From Paracoccaceae bacterium (GTDB lineage: Bacteria > Pseudomonadota > Alphaproteobacteria > Rhodobacterales > Rhodobacteraceae): a stretch of 17,605 bases of DNA. This document shows positions 8,803 to 15,684 of the stretch, one piece after another. Each line of letters starts with the position of its first letter. The first letter of the stretch is position 1. The translations under genes were made by a program, and so were the position numbers. The stretch is from NCBI GenBank assembly GCA_902525995.1, contig CABZJG010000015.1, positions 1 to 17,605 on the forward strand. Direction: 5' to 3'. The notes under the pieces were generated by a model. That model was given only the letters and a program-made list of their open reading frames with translations, did not search any database and was not told the DNA's origin.

Positions 8803-9456
8803 CTAGCGTGTGTTTTCTGTCAGGCGCCTTTTGACATAGCCTGTGACATGATCAATCATCGTGTCCATGTGAGGCTCTTCAAAAAAATGTCCCGAGCCTT
8901 CAAGTTGGGTATGGGTGATTGTGATGCCTTTTTGCTCGTGCAGCTTATCGACCAAACCGACAGTGTCAGCCGGCGGCGCAATGCGGTCGTCTGTGCCGTT
9001 GATCACCAGGCCTGAGGAAGGACAGGGCGCAAGAAACGAAAAGTCATACATGTTTGCTGGCGGTGAGACCGAAATAAAGCCCGTGATCTCAGGCCTGCGC
9101 ATCAACAATTGCATGCCGATCCACGCGCCAAAGCTAAATCCCGCCACCCAACAATGTTTTGAATTGTTATTCATGGACTGAAGATAATCCAGTGCAGAAG
9201 CCGCATCGCTAAGCTCACCAACGCCCTGATCATATTCGCCTTGACTGCGGCCCACGCCGCGAAAATTAAAGCGCAGAACCGTGAAGCCCATGTTAAAAAA
9301 TGCATAATGCAGGTTGTAGACCACCTTATTGTTCATTGTGCCGCCAAACTGGGGGTGCGGGTGCAGAACAATGGCGATGGGTGCATCGCGATCTTTTTGG
9401 GGATGGTAACGACCTTCTAGGCGGCCTTCTGGGCCGGGAAAAATTACCTCGGGCAT
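8803..9456 (-). CDS. Small alpha/beta hydrolase (COG2945-like)
   Basis: A 217-residue cytosolic alpha/beta-hydrolase-fold protein with no signal peptide. The family signature HPHPQFGGTMNNKVV lies at residues 32-46, and the oxyanion/strand region FRGVGRSQGEYD at 65-76. The nucleophile elbow is G-F-S-F-G with Ser108. The acid is probably Asp156 or Asp157 in GTDDRIAPP, and the base is His190 in GSGHFFEE, so the triad looks complete. Relatives are annotated only as predicted hydrolases; the substrate is not known and I do not assign one. The ATG at 9456 is preceded by a GAGGAG run, although the spacing is long. The gene stands alone, convergent with mfd and divergent from the suf operon. The 151-bp region shared with iscR holds the iron-control palindrome, about 60 bp from this start, so co-regulation is possible but unproven. 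Confidence 0.9.
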   Translation of the reverse strand: MPEVIFPGPEGRLEGRYHPQKDRDAPIAIVLHPHPQFGGTMNNKVVYNLHYAFFNMGFTVLRFNFRGVGRSQGEYDQGVGELSDAASALDYLQSMNNNSKHCWVAGFSFGAWIGMQLLMRRPEITGFISVSPPANMYDFSFLAPCPSSGLVINGTDDRIAPPADTVGLVDKLHEQKGITITHTQLEGSGHFFEEPHMDTMIDHVTGYVKRRLTENTR

Positions 9457-9493
9457 GGTTTCTGATCTCTCCTCAAAAGCCGTTTGCTTATTC

Positions 9494-9522
9494 TTGACAA
9501 AACCAGTCGGCTAATTTAGAAT
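9494..9522 (+). promoter_or_regulatory. Sigma70-type promoter of the iscR-suf operon
   Basis: A consensus -35 hexamer TTGACA at 9494-9499 is followed after exactly 17 bp by TAGAAT at 9517-9522, one mismatch from the -10 consensus. Transcription would begin near 9529, giving a leader of about 80 nt before the iscR ATG at 9608. This is the only strong promoter-like match I find ahead of the operon. The -10 is embedded in the palindrome listed next. Confidence 0.75.
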
Positions 9523-9531
9523 TATTCTAAA
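9515..9531. promoter_or_regulatory. Iron-control element (Irr-type ICE box)
   Basis: The sequence TTTAGAA-TTA-TTCTAAA is a perfect inverted repeat with 7-bp arms and a 3-bp centre. One further pair extends it (A at 9514, T at 9532). It equals the consensus described for the alphaproteobacterial Fur-family regulator Irr (TTTAGAA-N3-TTCTAAA). It covers the -10 hexamer at 9517-9522, so a bound protein would block RNA polymerase, consistent with repression of Fe-S assembly when iron or haem is scarce. Being symmetric and between divergent genes, it could also affect the hydrolase gene on the minus strand. The palindrome and overlap are seen directly; the regulator is inferred. Confidence 0.75.
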
Positions 9532-9572
9532 TACGGACAGGGTTGTTCGGTTGACAAGCAGATAAGCGTTGC

Positions 9573-9586
9573 TGACCGTCAGGTCA
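9573..9586. promoter_or_regulatory. Inverted repeat in the iscR leader
   Basis: TGACC-GTCA-GGTCA forms a perfect 5-bp inverted repeat 22 bp upstream of the iscR start, downstream of the predicted transcription start. It could be an operator for IscR autoregulation or a small leader hairpin near the ribosome binding region. I cannot match it to a remembered consensus, so the role is open. Confidence 0.35.
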
Positions 9587-9607
9587 ATCAATTTGCGGGA
9601 AAGTGAA

Positions 9608-10066
9608 ATGAAACTAAGTACAAAAGGGCGCTACGCGATGGTCGCCTTGACGGATATAGCTCTGCAGAGTGACCAAGAATTGGTCACGCTCGGTGATATT
9701 GCCAAAAGACAAGACATTTCCTTGGCATATCTTGAGCAATTGTTTGTCAAACTGCGCCGCAAAGGGTTGGTGGATTCGGTTCGGGGGCCAAGCGGAGGCT
9801 ACCGTTTGGCAAAATCAATGCATGAAATACGCGTGATTGACGTGCTTTCGGCCGTCGATGAAACAGTAGATGCGCTCTATAAGGGCGCAGGTGCATCCGG
9901 TGGTCTATCTGGTAGTAAGTCTCAATCTCTTACCAACCGCCTTTGGGAAGGTCTTAGTGCCCATGTTTATGTTTTCTTGCATCAAACACGGTTGTCGGAT
10001 GTGATCGAAAATGATCTGGTGCCTTGTCCTGCCGTTCCGAGTATTTTCGCGGTCGTTGATGAGTGA
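9608..10066 (+). CDS. iscR: Rrf2-family Fe-S regulator IscR, lacking the canonical cluster ligands
   Basis: IscR is a dimeric winged-helix regulator that senses Fe-S cluster status and controls assembly genes. The 152-residue protein matches E. coli IscR well over the DNA-binding part: MKLSTKGRYAMVAL, recognition segment AYLEQLFVKLRRKGL with Glu43, and wing VRGPSGGYRL (58-67). The cluster loop is different. The positions of E. coli Cys92, Cys98 and Cys104 hold Lys92, Gly98 and Ser107, with a short insertion, and the His107 position is Asn110. The only cysteine in the protein is Cys140 near the C terminus. This agrees with the Rhodobacterales type described for Rhodobacter sphaeroides, where a single cysteine was implicated in cluster binding. 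The ATG at 9608 is chosen by homology and a GGGA 7 nt upstream; a TTG reading from 9569 adds unrelated residues. Its stop overlaps the next start (TGATG), so the two are probably translationally coupled. It probably represses or tunes its own operon. Confidence 0.93.
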   Translation: MKLSTKGRYAMVALTDIALQSDQELVTLGDIAKRQDISLAYLEQLFVKLRRKGLVDSVRGPSGGYRLAKSMHEIRVIDVLSAVDETVDALYKGAGASGGLSGSKSQSLTNRLWEGLSAHVYVFLHQTRLSDVIENDLVPCPAVPSIFAVVDE

Positions 10067-11151
10067 TGAAGCGGGCTTATCTTGACTATAATGCCAGCGC
10101 CCCGCTGCGGCCAGAGGCAAAGCATGCAATGCTTCAGGCAATGGATTGCGTCGGTAACCCGTCTTCCGTGCATTCTGAGGGGCGGGCGTCAAAGGCAATT
10201 GTCGAGCGGGCCCGAGAGCAGATTGCACAGGCCTTAGGGGCCCAAGGCGCAGATATAATATTTACATCCGGAGCGACCGAGGCAGCTGGTCTGGCGTTGC
10301 ATGGTCGCGCTCTTCGCTGCGCTGATGTCGAGCATGAAGCTGTCCGTGCGTGGTGCGAAACTGGCCTAAGCGTTGATAAATACGGGCAAATTTCAGTTCC
10401 TGAACCTGAAAGAAGCGCTGTGCAATTGGCCAACTCTGAAACGGGTGTTCTCCAATCTTTGCCCGAAGGTGTGGCGGTGTGCGATATGACCCAAGCCTTT
10501 GGAAAACTGCCTGTTGCCTTCAATTGGACGGGGGCTCAAATGGGGCTGATCTCAGCGCATAAAATAGGAGGCCCGAAAGGGGTCGGTGCTTTAGTGATCA
10601 AGCGTGGAACCGAACTTGCAGCCCAGATCAAGGGCGGAGGCCAAGAAATGGGGCGGCGCTCGGGCACTGAAAACCTTGTTGGTATCGCCGGTTTTGGGGC
10701 CGCCGCAGAGGCCGCGATCCGCGATGTGGAGCAGGGTCTTTGGGACCATATTGAAAAACTTAGAAACATTCTAGAAAATAGTATTGAACAAATATCGGCG
10801 TCGACTATTTTTATAGGCAAATCACGATCTAGATTGCCTAATACGTCCTGCATTGTGACCGAGGGCTGGAAAGGTGAGACACAAGTGATGCAAATGGATT
10901 TGGCCGGGCTGGCTGTTTCTGCCGGATCGGCGTGCTCAAGTGGCAAAGTAAAAGAAAGCCGCGTTTTGCAGGCTATGGGATTTGGGGCAAGCAGCACGGG
11001 GTCTGTCTTGCGGGTAAGTTTGGGGCCTGATACCCGACAAAAAGACATCGACTGGCTGGTTGAAAGCTGGTCAAAGCAATATAAAAAATGGGCTGATCGC
11101 GCTATGGTAGCTAAAGATGAACAGGAGACCTTGAATGGCAACTTTGGATAA
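10066..11151 (+). CDS. Class I (IscS/NifS-like) cysteine desulfurase, short form
   Basis: A PLP enzyme that takes sulfur from L-cysteine as a protein persulfide for Fe-S cluster assembly. The N terminus YLDYNASAPLRP, the GATEAAGLA loop, Lys166 in SAHKIGGPKG (PLP Schiff base) and Cys290 in SAGSACSSGK (persulfide site on the long class I mobile loop) are all present. At 361 residues it is shorter than the roughly 400 of IscS. The segment between EHEAV and ANSETGV is clearly reduced, and the C terminus lacks the usual IscS tail. The ATG at 10066 overlaps the iscR stop by one base. A GTG one codon earlier is less likely. The 3' end overlaps sufB by 17 bp. It may be a dedicated donor to SufB in addition to SufS. 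The desulfurase call is firm; iscS and nifS are both too specific as a symbol. Confidence 0.9.
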   Translation: MKRAYLDYNASAPLRPEAKHAMLQAMDCVGNPSSVHSEGRASKAIVERAREQIAQALGAQGADIIFTSGATEAAGLALHGRALRCADVEHEAVRAWCETGLSVDKYGQISVPEPERSAVQLANSETGVLQSLPEGVAVCDMTQAFGKLPVAFNWTGAQMGLISAHKIGGPKGVGALVIKRGTELAAQIKGGGQEMGRRSGTENLVGIAGFGAAAEAAIRDVEQGLWDHIEKLRNILENSIEQISASTIFIGKSRSRLPNTSCIVTEGWKGETQVMQMDLAGLAVSAGSACSSGKVKESRVLQAMGFGASSTGSVLRVSLGPDTRQKDIDWLVESWSKQYKKWADRAMVAKDEQETLNGNFG

Positions 11152-12658
11152 AATCGAGGTCAAAGACGGGGTCGATCAAAAAACTGTGGAAGCAGTTCAT
11201 GAGGTTGGTCAAACCTATAAGCACGGCTGGAATACTGAGATTGAAATGGATTATGCCCCGAAAGGCGTAAACCCAGATATTGTGAAATTAATTTCCAAGA
11301 ACAATGACGAACCACAGTGGATGACAGACTGGCGCTTGCAGGCTCTTGAACGGTGGGAGCGGCTGAAAGAGCCTACATGGGCGATGGTCAGCTACCCCGA
11401 AATAGATTTTCAGGACATTTATTATTATGCCCGTCCAAAATCCATGATCGAAAAGCCAAAATCTCTGGATGAGGTCGATCCAAAATTGCTTGCCACCTAT
11501 GAAAAACTAGGCATTCCCCTCAAAGAGCAAATGATTTTGGCGGGGGTCGAGGGTGCGGAAAATGCCCCGGCCGAAGGCCGCAAAGTCGCTGTCGACGCCG
11601 TGTTTGACAGTGTTTCCGTCGGCACCACTTTTCAAGACGAGCTCAAAAAAGCAGAGGTTATATTCTGTTCAATTTCCGAGGCGATTAAAGAACACCCGGA
11701 TCTCGTTAAAAAATACTTGGGTACGGTTGTTCCAGTGTCGGACAACTATTTTGCCACCCTCAACAGCGCCGTTTTTTCGGATGGATCGTTTGTCTATATC
11801 CCACCGGGCGTCCGCTGCCCGATGGAACTGAGCACCTATTTTAGGATCAATGCAGAAAATACAGGGCAGTTTGAGCGCACTTTGATCATTGCCGATAAAG
11901 GCTCTTATGTCAGTTATTTAGAAGGCTGCACTGCGCCAAAGCGTGATACCGCACAACTGCACGCTGCAGTGGTTGAAATCATTGTCGAAGAAGATGCAGA
12001 AGTTAAGTATTCGACAGTTCAAAACTGGTTCCCCGGGGATGAAGAGGGCAATGGCGGAATTTATAACTTTGTGACCAAACGAGCAGATTGCCGCGGCGAT
12101 CGTTCAAAAGTGATGTGGACGCAGGTGGAAACGGGCTCTGCGGTCACGTGGAAGTACCCGTCCTGTATTTTGCGCGGCAATGAATCACAGGGCGAGTTTT
12201 ATTCGATTGCAATCGCCAATAATCACCAACAGGCAGATACCGGCACGAAAATGGTGCATCTTGGGCAAAATACAAAGTCCCGCATCGTCTCCAAAGGTAT
12301 CTCAGCCGGGGTTGCACAAAATACTTATCGCGGTTTGGTGTCCATGCATCCAAAAGCCAAAAATAGCCGAAATTACACTCAATGTGACAGTTTGCTCATT
12401 GGTGGTAAGTGCGGGGCGCACACTGTTCCCTATATCGAAGTCAAAAATAACTCTTCGCGGGCCGAGCATGAGGCAACGACCTCAAAAGTAGATGATGACC
12501 AGCTCTTTTATTGCCGTCAGCGCGGCATGGATGAGGAAGCAGCCGTGGCCTTGGTTGTGAACGGGTTTTGTAAAGAAGTCCTGCAAGCGCTCCCAATGGA
12601 ATTTGCCATGGAGGCACAGCAGTTGGTGGCAATATCGCTTGAAGGGTCAGTTGGTTAG
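11135..12658 (+). CDS. sufB: Fe-S cluster assembly scaffold protein SufB
   Basis: SufB is the core scaffold subunit of the cytosolic SufBC2D complex, where sulfur and iron are combined into nascent clusters. The 507-residue protein shows the family blocks: FDSVSVGTTF, SDGSFVYIPPGVRCPMELSTYFRIN, SYLEGCTAPKRDTAQLHAAVVE and the C-terminal FYCRQRGMDEEAAVALVVNGFCKEV. Cys265 in EGCTAP matches the cysteine proposed as sulfur acceptor. Cys426 in KCGAHTVPYIE matches the E. coli Cys405 cluster-site residue. Length is close to E. coli SufB (495). The ATG at 11135 has AGGAG 7 nt upstream, inside the end of the desulfurase gene, which suggests coupled translation. After the stop there are 125 nt without a gene before the ybjQ-like gene, the largest gap in the operon; no terminator with a T-run is visible there. 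Confidence 0.97.
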   Translation: MATLDKIEVKDGVDQKTVEAVHEVGQTYKHGWNTEIEMDYAPKGVNPDIVKLISKNNDEPQWMTDWRLQALERWERLKEPTWAMVSYPEIDFQDIYYYARPKSMIEKPKSLDEVDPKLLATYEKLGIPLKEQMILAGVEGAENAPAEGRKVAVDAVFDSVSVGTTFQDELKKAEVIFCSISEAIKEHPDLVKKYLGTVVPVSDNYFATLNSAVFSDGSFVYIPPGVRCPMELSTYFRINAENTGQFERTLIIADKGSYVSYLEGCTAPKRDTAQLHAAVVEIIVEEDAEVKYSTVQNWFPGDEEGNGGIYNFVTKRADCRGDRSKVMWTQVETGSAVTWKYPSCILRGNESQGEFYSIAIANNHQQADTGTKMVHLGQNTKSRIVSKGISAGVAQNTYRGLVSMHPKAKNSRNYTQCDSLLIGGKCGAHTVPYIEVKNNSSRAEHEATTSKVDDDQLFYCRQRGMDEEAAVALVVNGFCKEVLQALPMEFAMEAQQLVAISLEGSVG

Positions 12659-12743
12659 AGAAGCAATCAGGGTTTTAATTTCTCATCAAACCAAAGGAAT
12701 GAGATTTTGAAAGCCACTTATAAATAACCCAAAAGGATTTGGG

Positions 12744-12781
12744 AAAATATCTCACAAGGAAAAAATATCTCACAAGGAAAA
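12744..12781 (+). repeat. 18-bp tandem duplication covering the ribosome binding site of the ybjQ-like gene
   Basis: The unit AAAATATCTCACAAGGAA occurs twice with no mismatch (12744-12761 and 12762-12779), and two more bases continue the period. Each copy carries AAGGA, a Shine-Dalgarno-like sequence. The second lies 5 nt before the ATG at 12784; the first is 18 nt further upstream. The duplication is a multiple of three and keeps an open frame from a TTG at 12739, but coding conservation starts only at 12784 or 12793. Confidence 0.85.
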
Positions 12782-12783
12782 GG

Positions 12784-13104
12784 ATGCAGCAGATGATTAT
12801 CACCACCACCCCCAATATCGAAGGGCGAACAATCAAGGAATACAGGGGAGTCGTGGTCGGTGAAGCGATCATGGGCGCCAATGTGGTGCGCGATATCTTT
12901 GCATCGATCACAGATGTGATTGGAGGACGGTCAGGCGCCTATGAAACAAAATTGGCCGATGCGCGTGAAGTCGCAATGCAAGAACTGGAAGAAAGCGCAA
13001 AAAACAAAGGTGGAAACGCTGTTGTTGGCGTTGATTTAGATTATGAAGTGGTGGGGCAGTCGATGCTCATGGTGTCCGTAAGCGGAACGGCGGTTGTAAT
13101 TTAA
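12784..13104 (+). CDS. YbjQ/UPF0145 family protein (putative heavy-metal-binding domain)
   Basis: A 106-residue cytosolic protein strongly resembling E. coli YbjQ: TTTPNIEGRTIKEYRGVVVGEAIMGANVVRDIFASITDVIGGRSGAYE in the N-terminal half, then GGNAVVGVDLDYEVVGQSMLMVSVSGTAV. The family forms small oligomeric folds and is annotated as a putative heavy-metal-binding domain, but no biochemical role is firmly established, and no cysteine or histidine metal cluster is visible here. The ATG at 12784 has AAGGA 5 nt upstream; the ATG at 12793 is an alternative nearer to the E. coli start. It sits between sufB and sufC on the same strand, with 50 nt to sufC, so it is probably made with the Fe-S machinery. 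A role in metal handling for cluster assembly is an inference from position only. Confidence 0.88.
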   Translation: MQQMIITTTPNIEGRTIKEYRGVVVGEAIMGANVVRDIFASITDVIGGRSGAYETKLADAREVAMQELEESAKNKGGNAVVGVDLDYEVVGQSMLMVSVSGTAVVI

Positions 13105-13154
13105 CGCGAACCGTAACATAGACAGTCCATAAAGACCCGGTGAAGGAAACTGGA

Positions 13155-13910
13155 ATGCTGGAAATAAAAAACTTACACGTTTCTTTGGAAGAAGAAGACA
13201 AACAAATCCTGAAAGGTGTTGATCTCAAGGTTGAGGCCGGCAAAGTGCATGCCATTATGGGCCCTAACGGATCTGGGAAATCAACACTTTCATACGTTTT
13301 AAGCGGCAAAGCTGGTTATCAGGTCACCGAGGGAAGTGTAACGCTTCGGGGCGAGGAAGTGCTTGATCTTGAACCCGAAGAACGGGCTGCCGCAGGTCTG
13401 TTTTTAGCGTTTCAGTATCCGGTTGAAATACCCGGGGTTGGAAACATGACCTTTTTACGCACGGCATTAAATTCCCAGCGTAAGATGCGCGGAGAAGAAG
13501 AAATGAGTGCGGCAGAGTTCCTTCGAGTTGTGCGGGAAAAAGCGAAAAGTTTGAAAATTGACGCGGATATGCTGAAGCGTCCGGTCAATGTGGGCTTTTC
13601 CGGCGGTGAAAAAAAGCGGAATGAAATTCTTCAAATGGCTCTTCTAGAACCTAAAATGTGCATTTTGGATGAAACCGATAGTGGCCTTGATGTCGATGCC
13701 ATGAAGCTTGTTGCGCGTGGAGTTAACGCTTTGCGGGATGAAAATCGCGGATTTTTGGTCATTACCCATTACCAACGGCTGTTAGATCACATTGCGCCTG
13801 ATGTTGTTCACATTATGGCCGATGGCAAGATTGTGAAAACAGGCGGTCCTGAACTTGCTCTAGAAGTCGAAACTAATGGCTACTCAGACATTCTTGCGGA
13901 GGTCGCCTAA
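13155..13910 (+). CDS. sufC: Fe-S cluster assembly ATPase SufC
   Basis: SufC is the ABC-type ATPase of the SufBC2D scaffold; ATP-driven dimerisation remodels SufB-SufD to open the cluster site. The 251-residue product has Walker A GPNGSGKST (36-44), Q-loop Gln87, signature FSGGEKKR (148-155), Walker B CILDETDSGLD (169-179) with the SufC-typical D-E-T-D-S-G-L-D, and switch His205 in ITHYQRLL. Length is normal for the family. The ATG at 13155 has AAGGA 7 nt upstream; a GTG at 13140 would only add five residues. Its TAA is followed immediately by the sufD ATG, so expression of the two is coupled. Confidence 0.97.
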   Translation: MLEIKNLHVSLEEEDKQILKGVDLKVEAGKVHAIMGPNGSGKSTLSYVLSGKAGYQVTEGSVTLRGEEVLDLEPEERAAAGLFLAFQYPVEIPGVGNMTFLRTALNSQRKMRGEEEMSAAEFLRVVREKAKSLKIDADMLKRPVNVGFSGGEKKRNEILQMALLEPKMCILDETDSGLDVDAMKLVARGVNALRDENRGFLVITHYQRLLDHIAPDVVHIMADGKIVKTGGPELALEVETNGYSDILAEVA

Positions 13911-15197
13911 ATGGGGTTTGTCGAGCCTAATAACGCGTTGCTTGATCTCTGGCTGGACCGCGCAGAAAATCAAACTGATAAAGGTTGGTCAGGTCAACAG
14001 CGTGCAGACGCGCGGGCTCGCGTGCAAAAAATGGGCTTGCCAAACCGGCGTGATGAATACTGGAAATATACACGGCCAGATAGGCTGACTGAGGCAGCGG
14101 TGCCCACAGCGGAGCTTTTGAGCAGCGAAGATCAAGAGATATTTTCGGGCTTTGAGCAAATTAAAATAGTATTTGTCGACGGAGTGTTTTCGCCAGAATT
14201 ATCGGATGCACTGGACGGGCATGATGTGAGCATTGAGCTTTTATCACAAACCCGAACTCAAGAGGGACATTGGGCGTCGGATATTTTTGGCCAATTAGAA
14301 GCTGCCGGACAGTCACCGGTTGAACGCCCTTTGGCGGCGCTGAATACTGCCTTGGCCGAGGACGGAGTTTTGGTCCATGCAAAGGGCGCCACATCAAAGC
14401 CTGTGCATCTAATTTATTTGCGGCAAAACCAAAGCTGTGATGTGATGCTTCATCATGTTGTAAAAGTGGATAGCGGGGCGTCTTTATCTTTCTTGGAAAG
14501 CGGCGCTGTTGGAGCACGCAGCAATTTGGTGTTGGAAACGGATATCGAGGCTGCGGGAAGTTTCCATCATGTTCGAATTCAAGGCCGCGATCATCAACGG
14601 CTTGCGTCCACGCACCAATTTGCGCGGTTGAGACAGGAAAGTACCTTTAAGTCTTTCACACTGACCGCAAACGGTGCGCTGACCCGCAATGAATGCGTTA
14701 TTGAACTGCTTGGTGATGATGGCATTGCCCATGTGGCAGGCGCCTGCGTTGGGGATGGGGATTTTGTGCACGACGACACTGTCTTTGTCACCCATGATGC
14801 AGTGGGATGCGAAAGTCGTCAGGTCTTTAAAAAAGTGCTCAGAAACGGCGCGACCGGTGTGTTTCAGGGCAAGATTTTAGTCAAGCAGGATGCCCAAAAA
14901 ACGGATGGCTATCAAATCAGTCAATCCCTGTTGCTAGATGAGGACAGCCAGTTTCTTGCCAAGCCTGAATTAGAAATCTATGCCGATGATGTCGCGTGTT
15001 CGCACGGCTCTACATCTGGCGCGGTGGATGAAGATGCACTCTTTTACCTTCGCTCTCGCGGTGTTCCAAAAGCACTGGCGACCGATATGCTTACATTGTC
15101 TTTTCTGGCCGAAGCGGTTGATGAAATCGACGATGCGGAATTGATCAATAGCGTCGTTGAATGGCTAGAAGGCTGGCTTGAAAGGCGGCGCACTTAA
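13911..15197 (+). CDS. sufD: Fe-S cluster assembly protein SufD
   Basis: SufD is the SufB paralogue that pairs with it in the SufBC2D complex and is needed for iron acquisition by the scaffold. The 428-residue protein begins with the typical segment MGLPNRRDEYWKYTRPDRL (about residues 43-61). It ends with the conserved block EIYADDVACSHGSTSGAVDEDALFYLRSRGVPKALA. Cys363 and His365 of CSHGS correspond to E. coli SufD Cys358 and His360, the latter reported at the SufB-SufD cluster site. The middle region is the divergent beta-helix usual for SufD. The start abuts the sufC stop with no gap, and the stop is one base before the next ATG. Confidence 0.95.
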   Translation: MGFVEPNNALLDLWLDRAENQTDKGWSGQQRADARARVQKMGLPNRRDEYWKYTRPDRLTEAAVPTAELLSSEDQEIFSGFEQIKIVFVDGVFSPELSDALDGHDVSIELLSQTRTQEGHWASDIFGQLEAAGQSPVERPLAALNTALAEDGVLVHAKGATSKPVHLIYLRQNQSCDVMLHHVVKVDSGASLSFLESGAVGARSNLVLETDIEAAGSFHHVRIQGRDHQRLASTHQFARLRQESTFKSFTLTANGALTRNECVIELLGDDGIAHVAGACVGDGDFVHDDTVFVTHDAVGCESRQVFKKVLRNGATGVFQGKILVKQDAQKTDGYQISQSLLLDEDSQFLAKPELEIYADDVACSHGSTSGAVDEDALFYLRSRGVPKALATDMLTLSFLAEAVDEIDDAELINSVVEWLEGWLERRRT

Positions 15198-15198
15198 A

Positions 15199-15684
15199 AT
15201 GTCTTTACTTGGGAACATTTTAAAAAGTTACCGTCGTCCACGGGCCGTTATTGCAGAATTTATGGACGGTGGAGCCCGCGAAGACCGAGCGTTGGGGTTC
15301 TTGGCCGGCGGCTGTGTTATTACCTTTATTGCTCAGTGGCCGCCATTGGCCAGACAAGCCTATATTGAAGGTCAAGAGCTTGATATGTTGATGGGGGCAG
15401 CATTATACGGCTGGATTTTTCTGGCGCCATTGTTGTTCTACATTCTGGCTGGCCTAGTTCAGTTTGTTGGGTATCTTTTGGGATCAAAACGCTCGGGCGT
15501 GCAAACACGAACTGTGATATTTTGGGCCTTTCTGGCCACAGCCCCGCTGTTGCTGGTTGTGGGTGTCATCGAGGGTTTTCTTGGGCCCTCTACTGCGAAA
15601 ACCTTTGTTGAAGTGATCTGGCTGGCAAGTTTTATTTGGTTTGTCGTCGCTGGTCTTCGGTTTAAGGGACACCAGACAGGATGA
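15199..15684 (+). CDS. Yip1-family integral membrane protein, first copy
   Basis: A 161-residue protein with about four membrane segments (near residues 31-48, 68-95, 107-127 and 135-153). It has a basic N terminus (LKSYRRPRAV) and a conserved-looking turn before the first helix (DGGAREDRALGFLAGGCV). This layout fits the small bacterial Yip1/DUF-type proteins found after sufD in Rhodobacterales, but I rate the family name as probable only. The ATG at 15199 follows the sufD stop by one base; its own stop overlaps the next ATG (ATGA). No catalytic or metal-binding motif is visible. Its place in the suf operon suggests a membrane link to Fe-S assembly or simply shared expression; the function is unknown. 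Confidence 0.8.
   Translation: MSLLGNILKSYRRPRAVIAEFMDGGAREDRALGFLAGGCVITFIAQWPPLARQAYIEGQELDMLMGAALYGWIFLAPLLFYILAGLVQFVGYLLGSKRSGVQTRTVIFWAFLATAPLLLVVGVIEGFLGPSTAKTFVEVIWLASFIWFVVAGLRFKGHQTG

Noticed and set aside
10759..10775. Second ICE-like palindrome, CTTAGAA-ACA-TTCTAGA (12 of 14 arm positions match)
   Set aside because: It lies in the middle of the class I desulfurase coding sequence with no promoter nearby; two mismatches in A/T-rich codons are easily reached by chance.
12675..12911. Minus-strand open frame of 78 codons over the sufB-ybjQ gap
   Set aside because: It is antisense to the conserved ybjQ-like gene, has no ribosome binding site, and its hydrophobic content comes from reading A/T-rich sequence.
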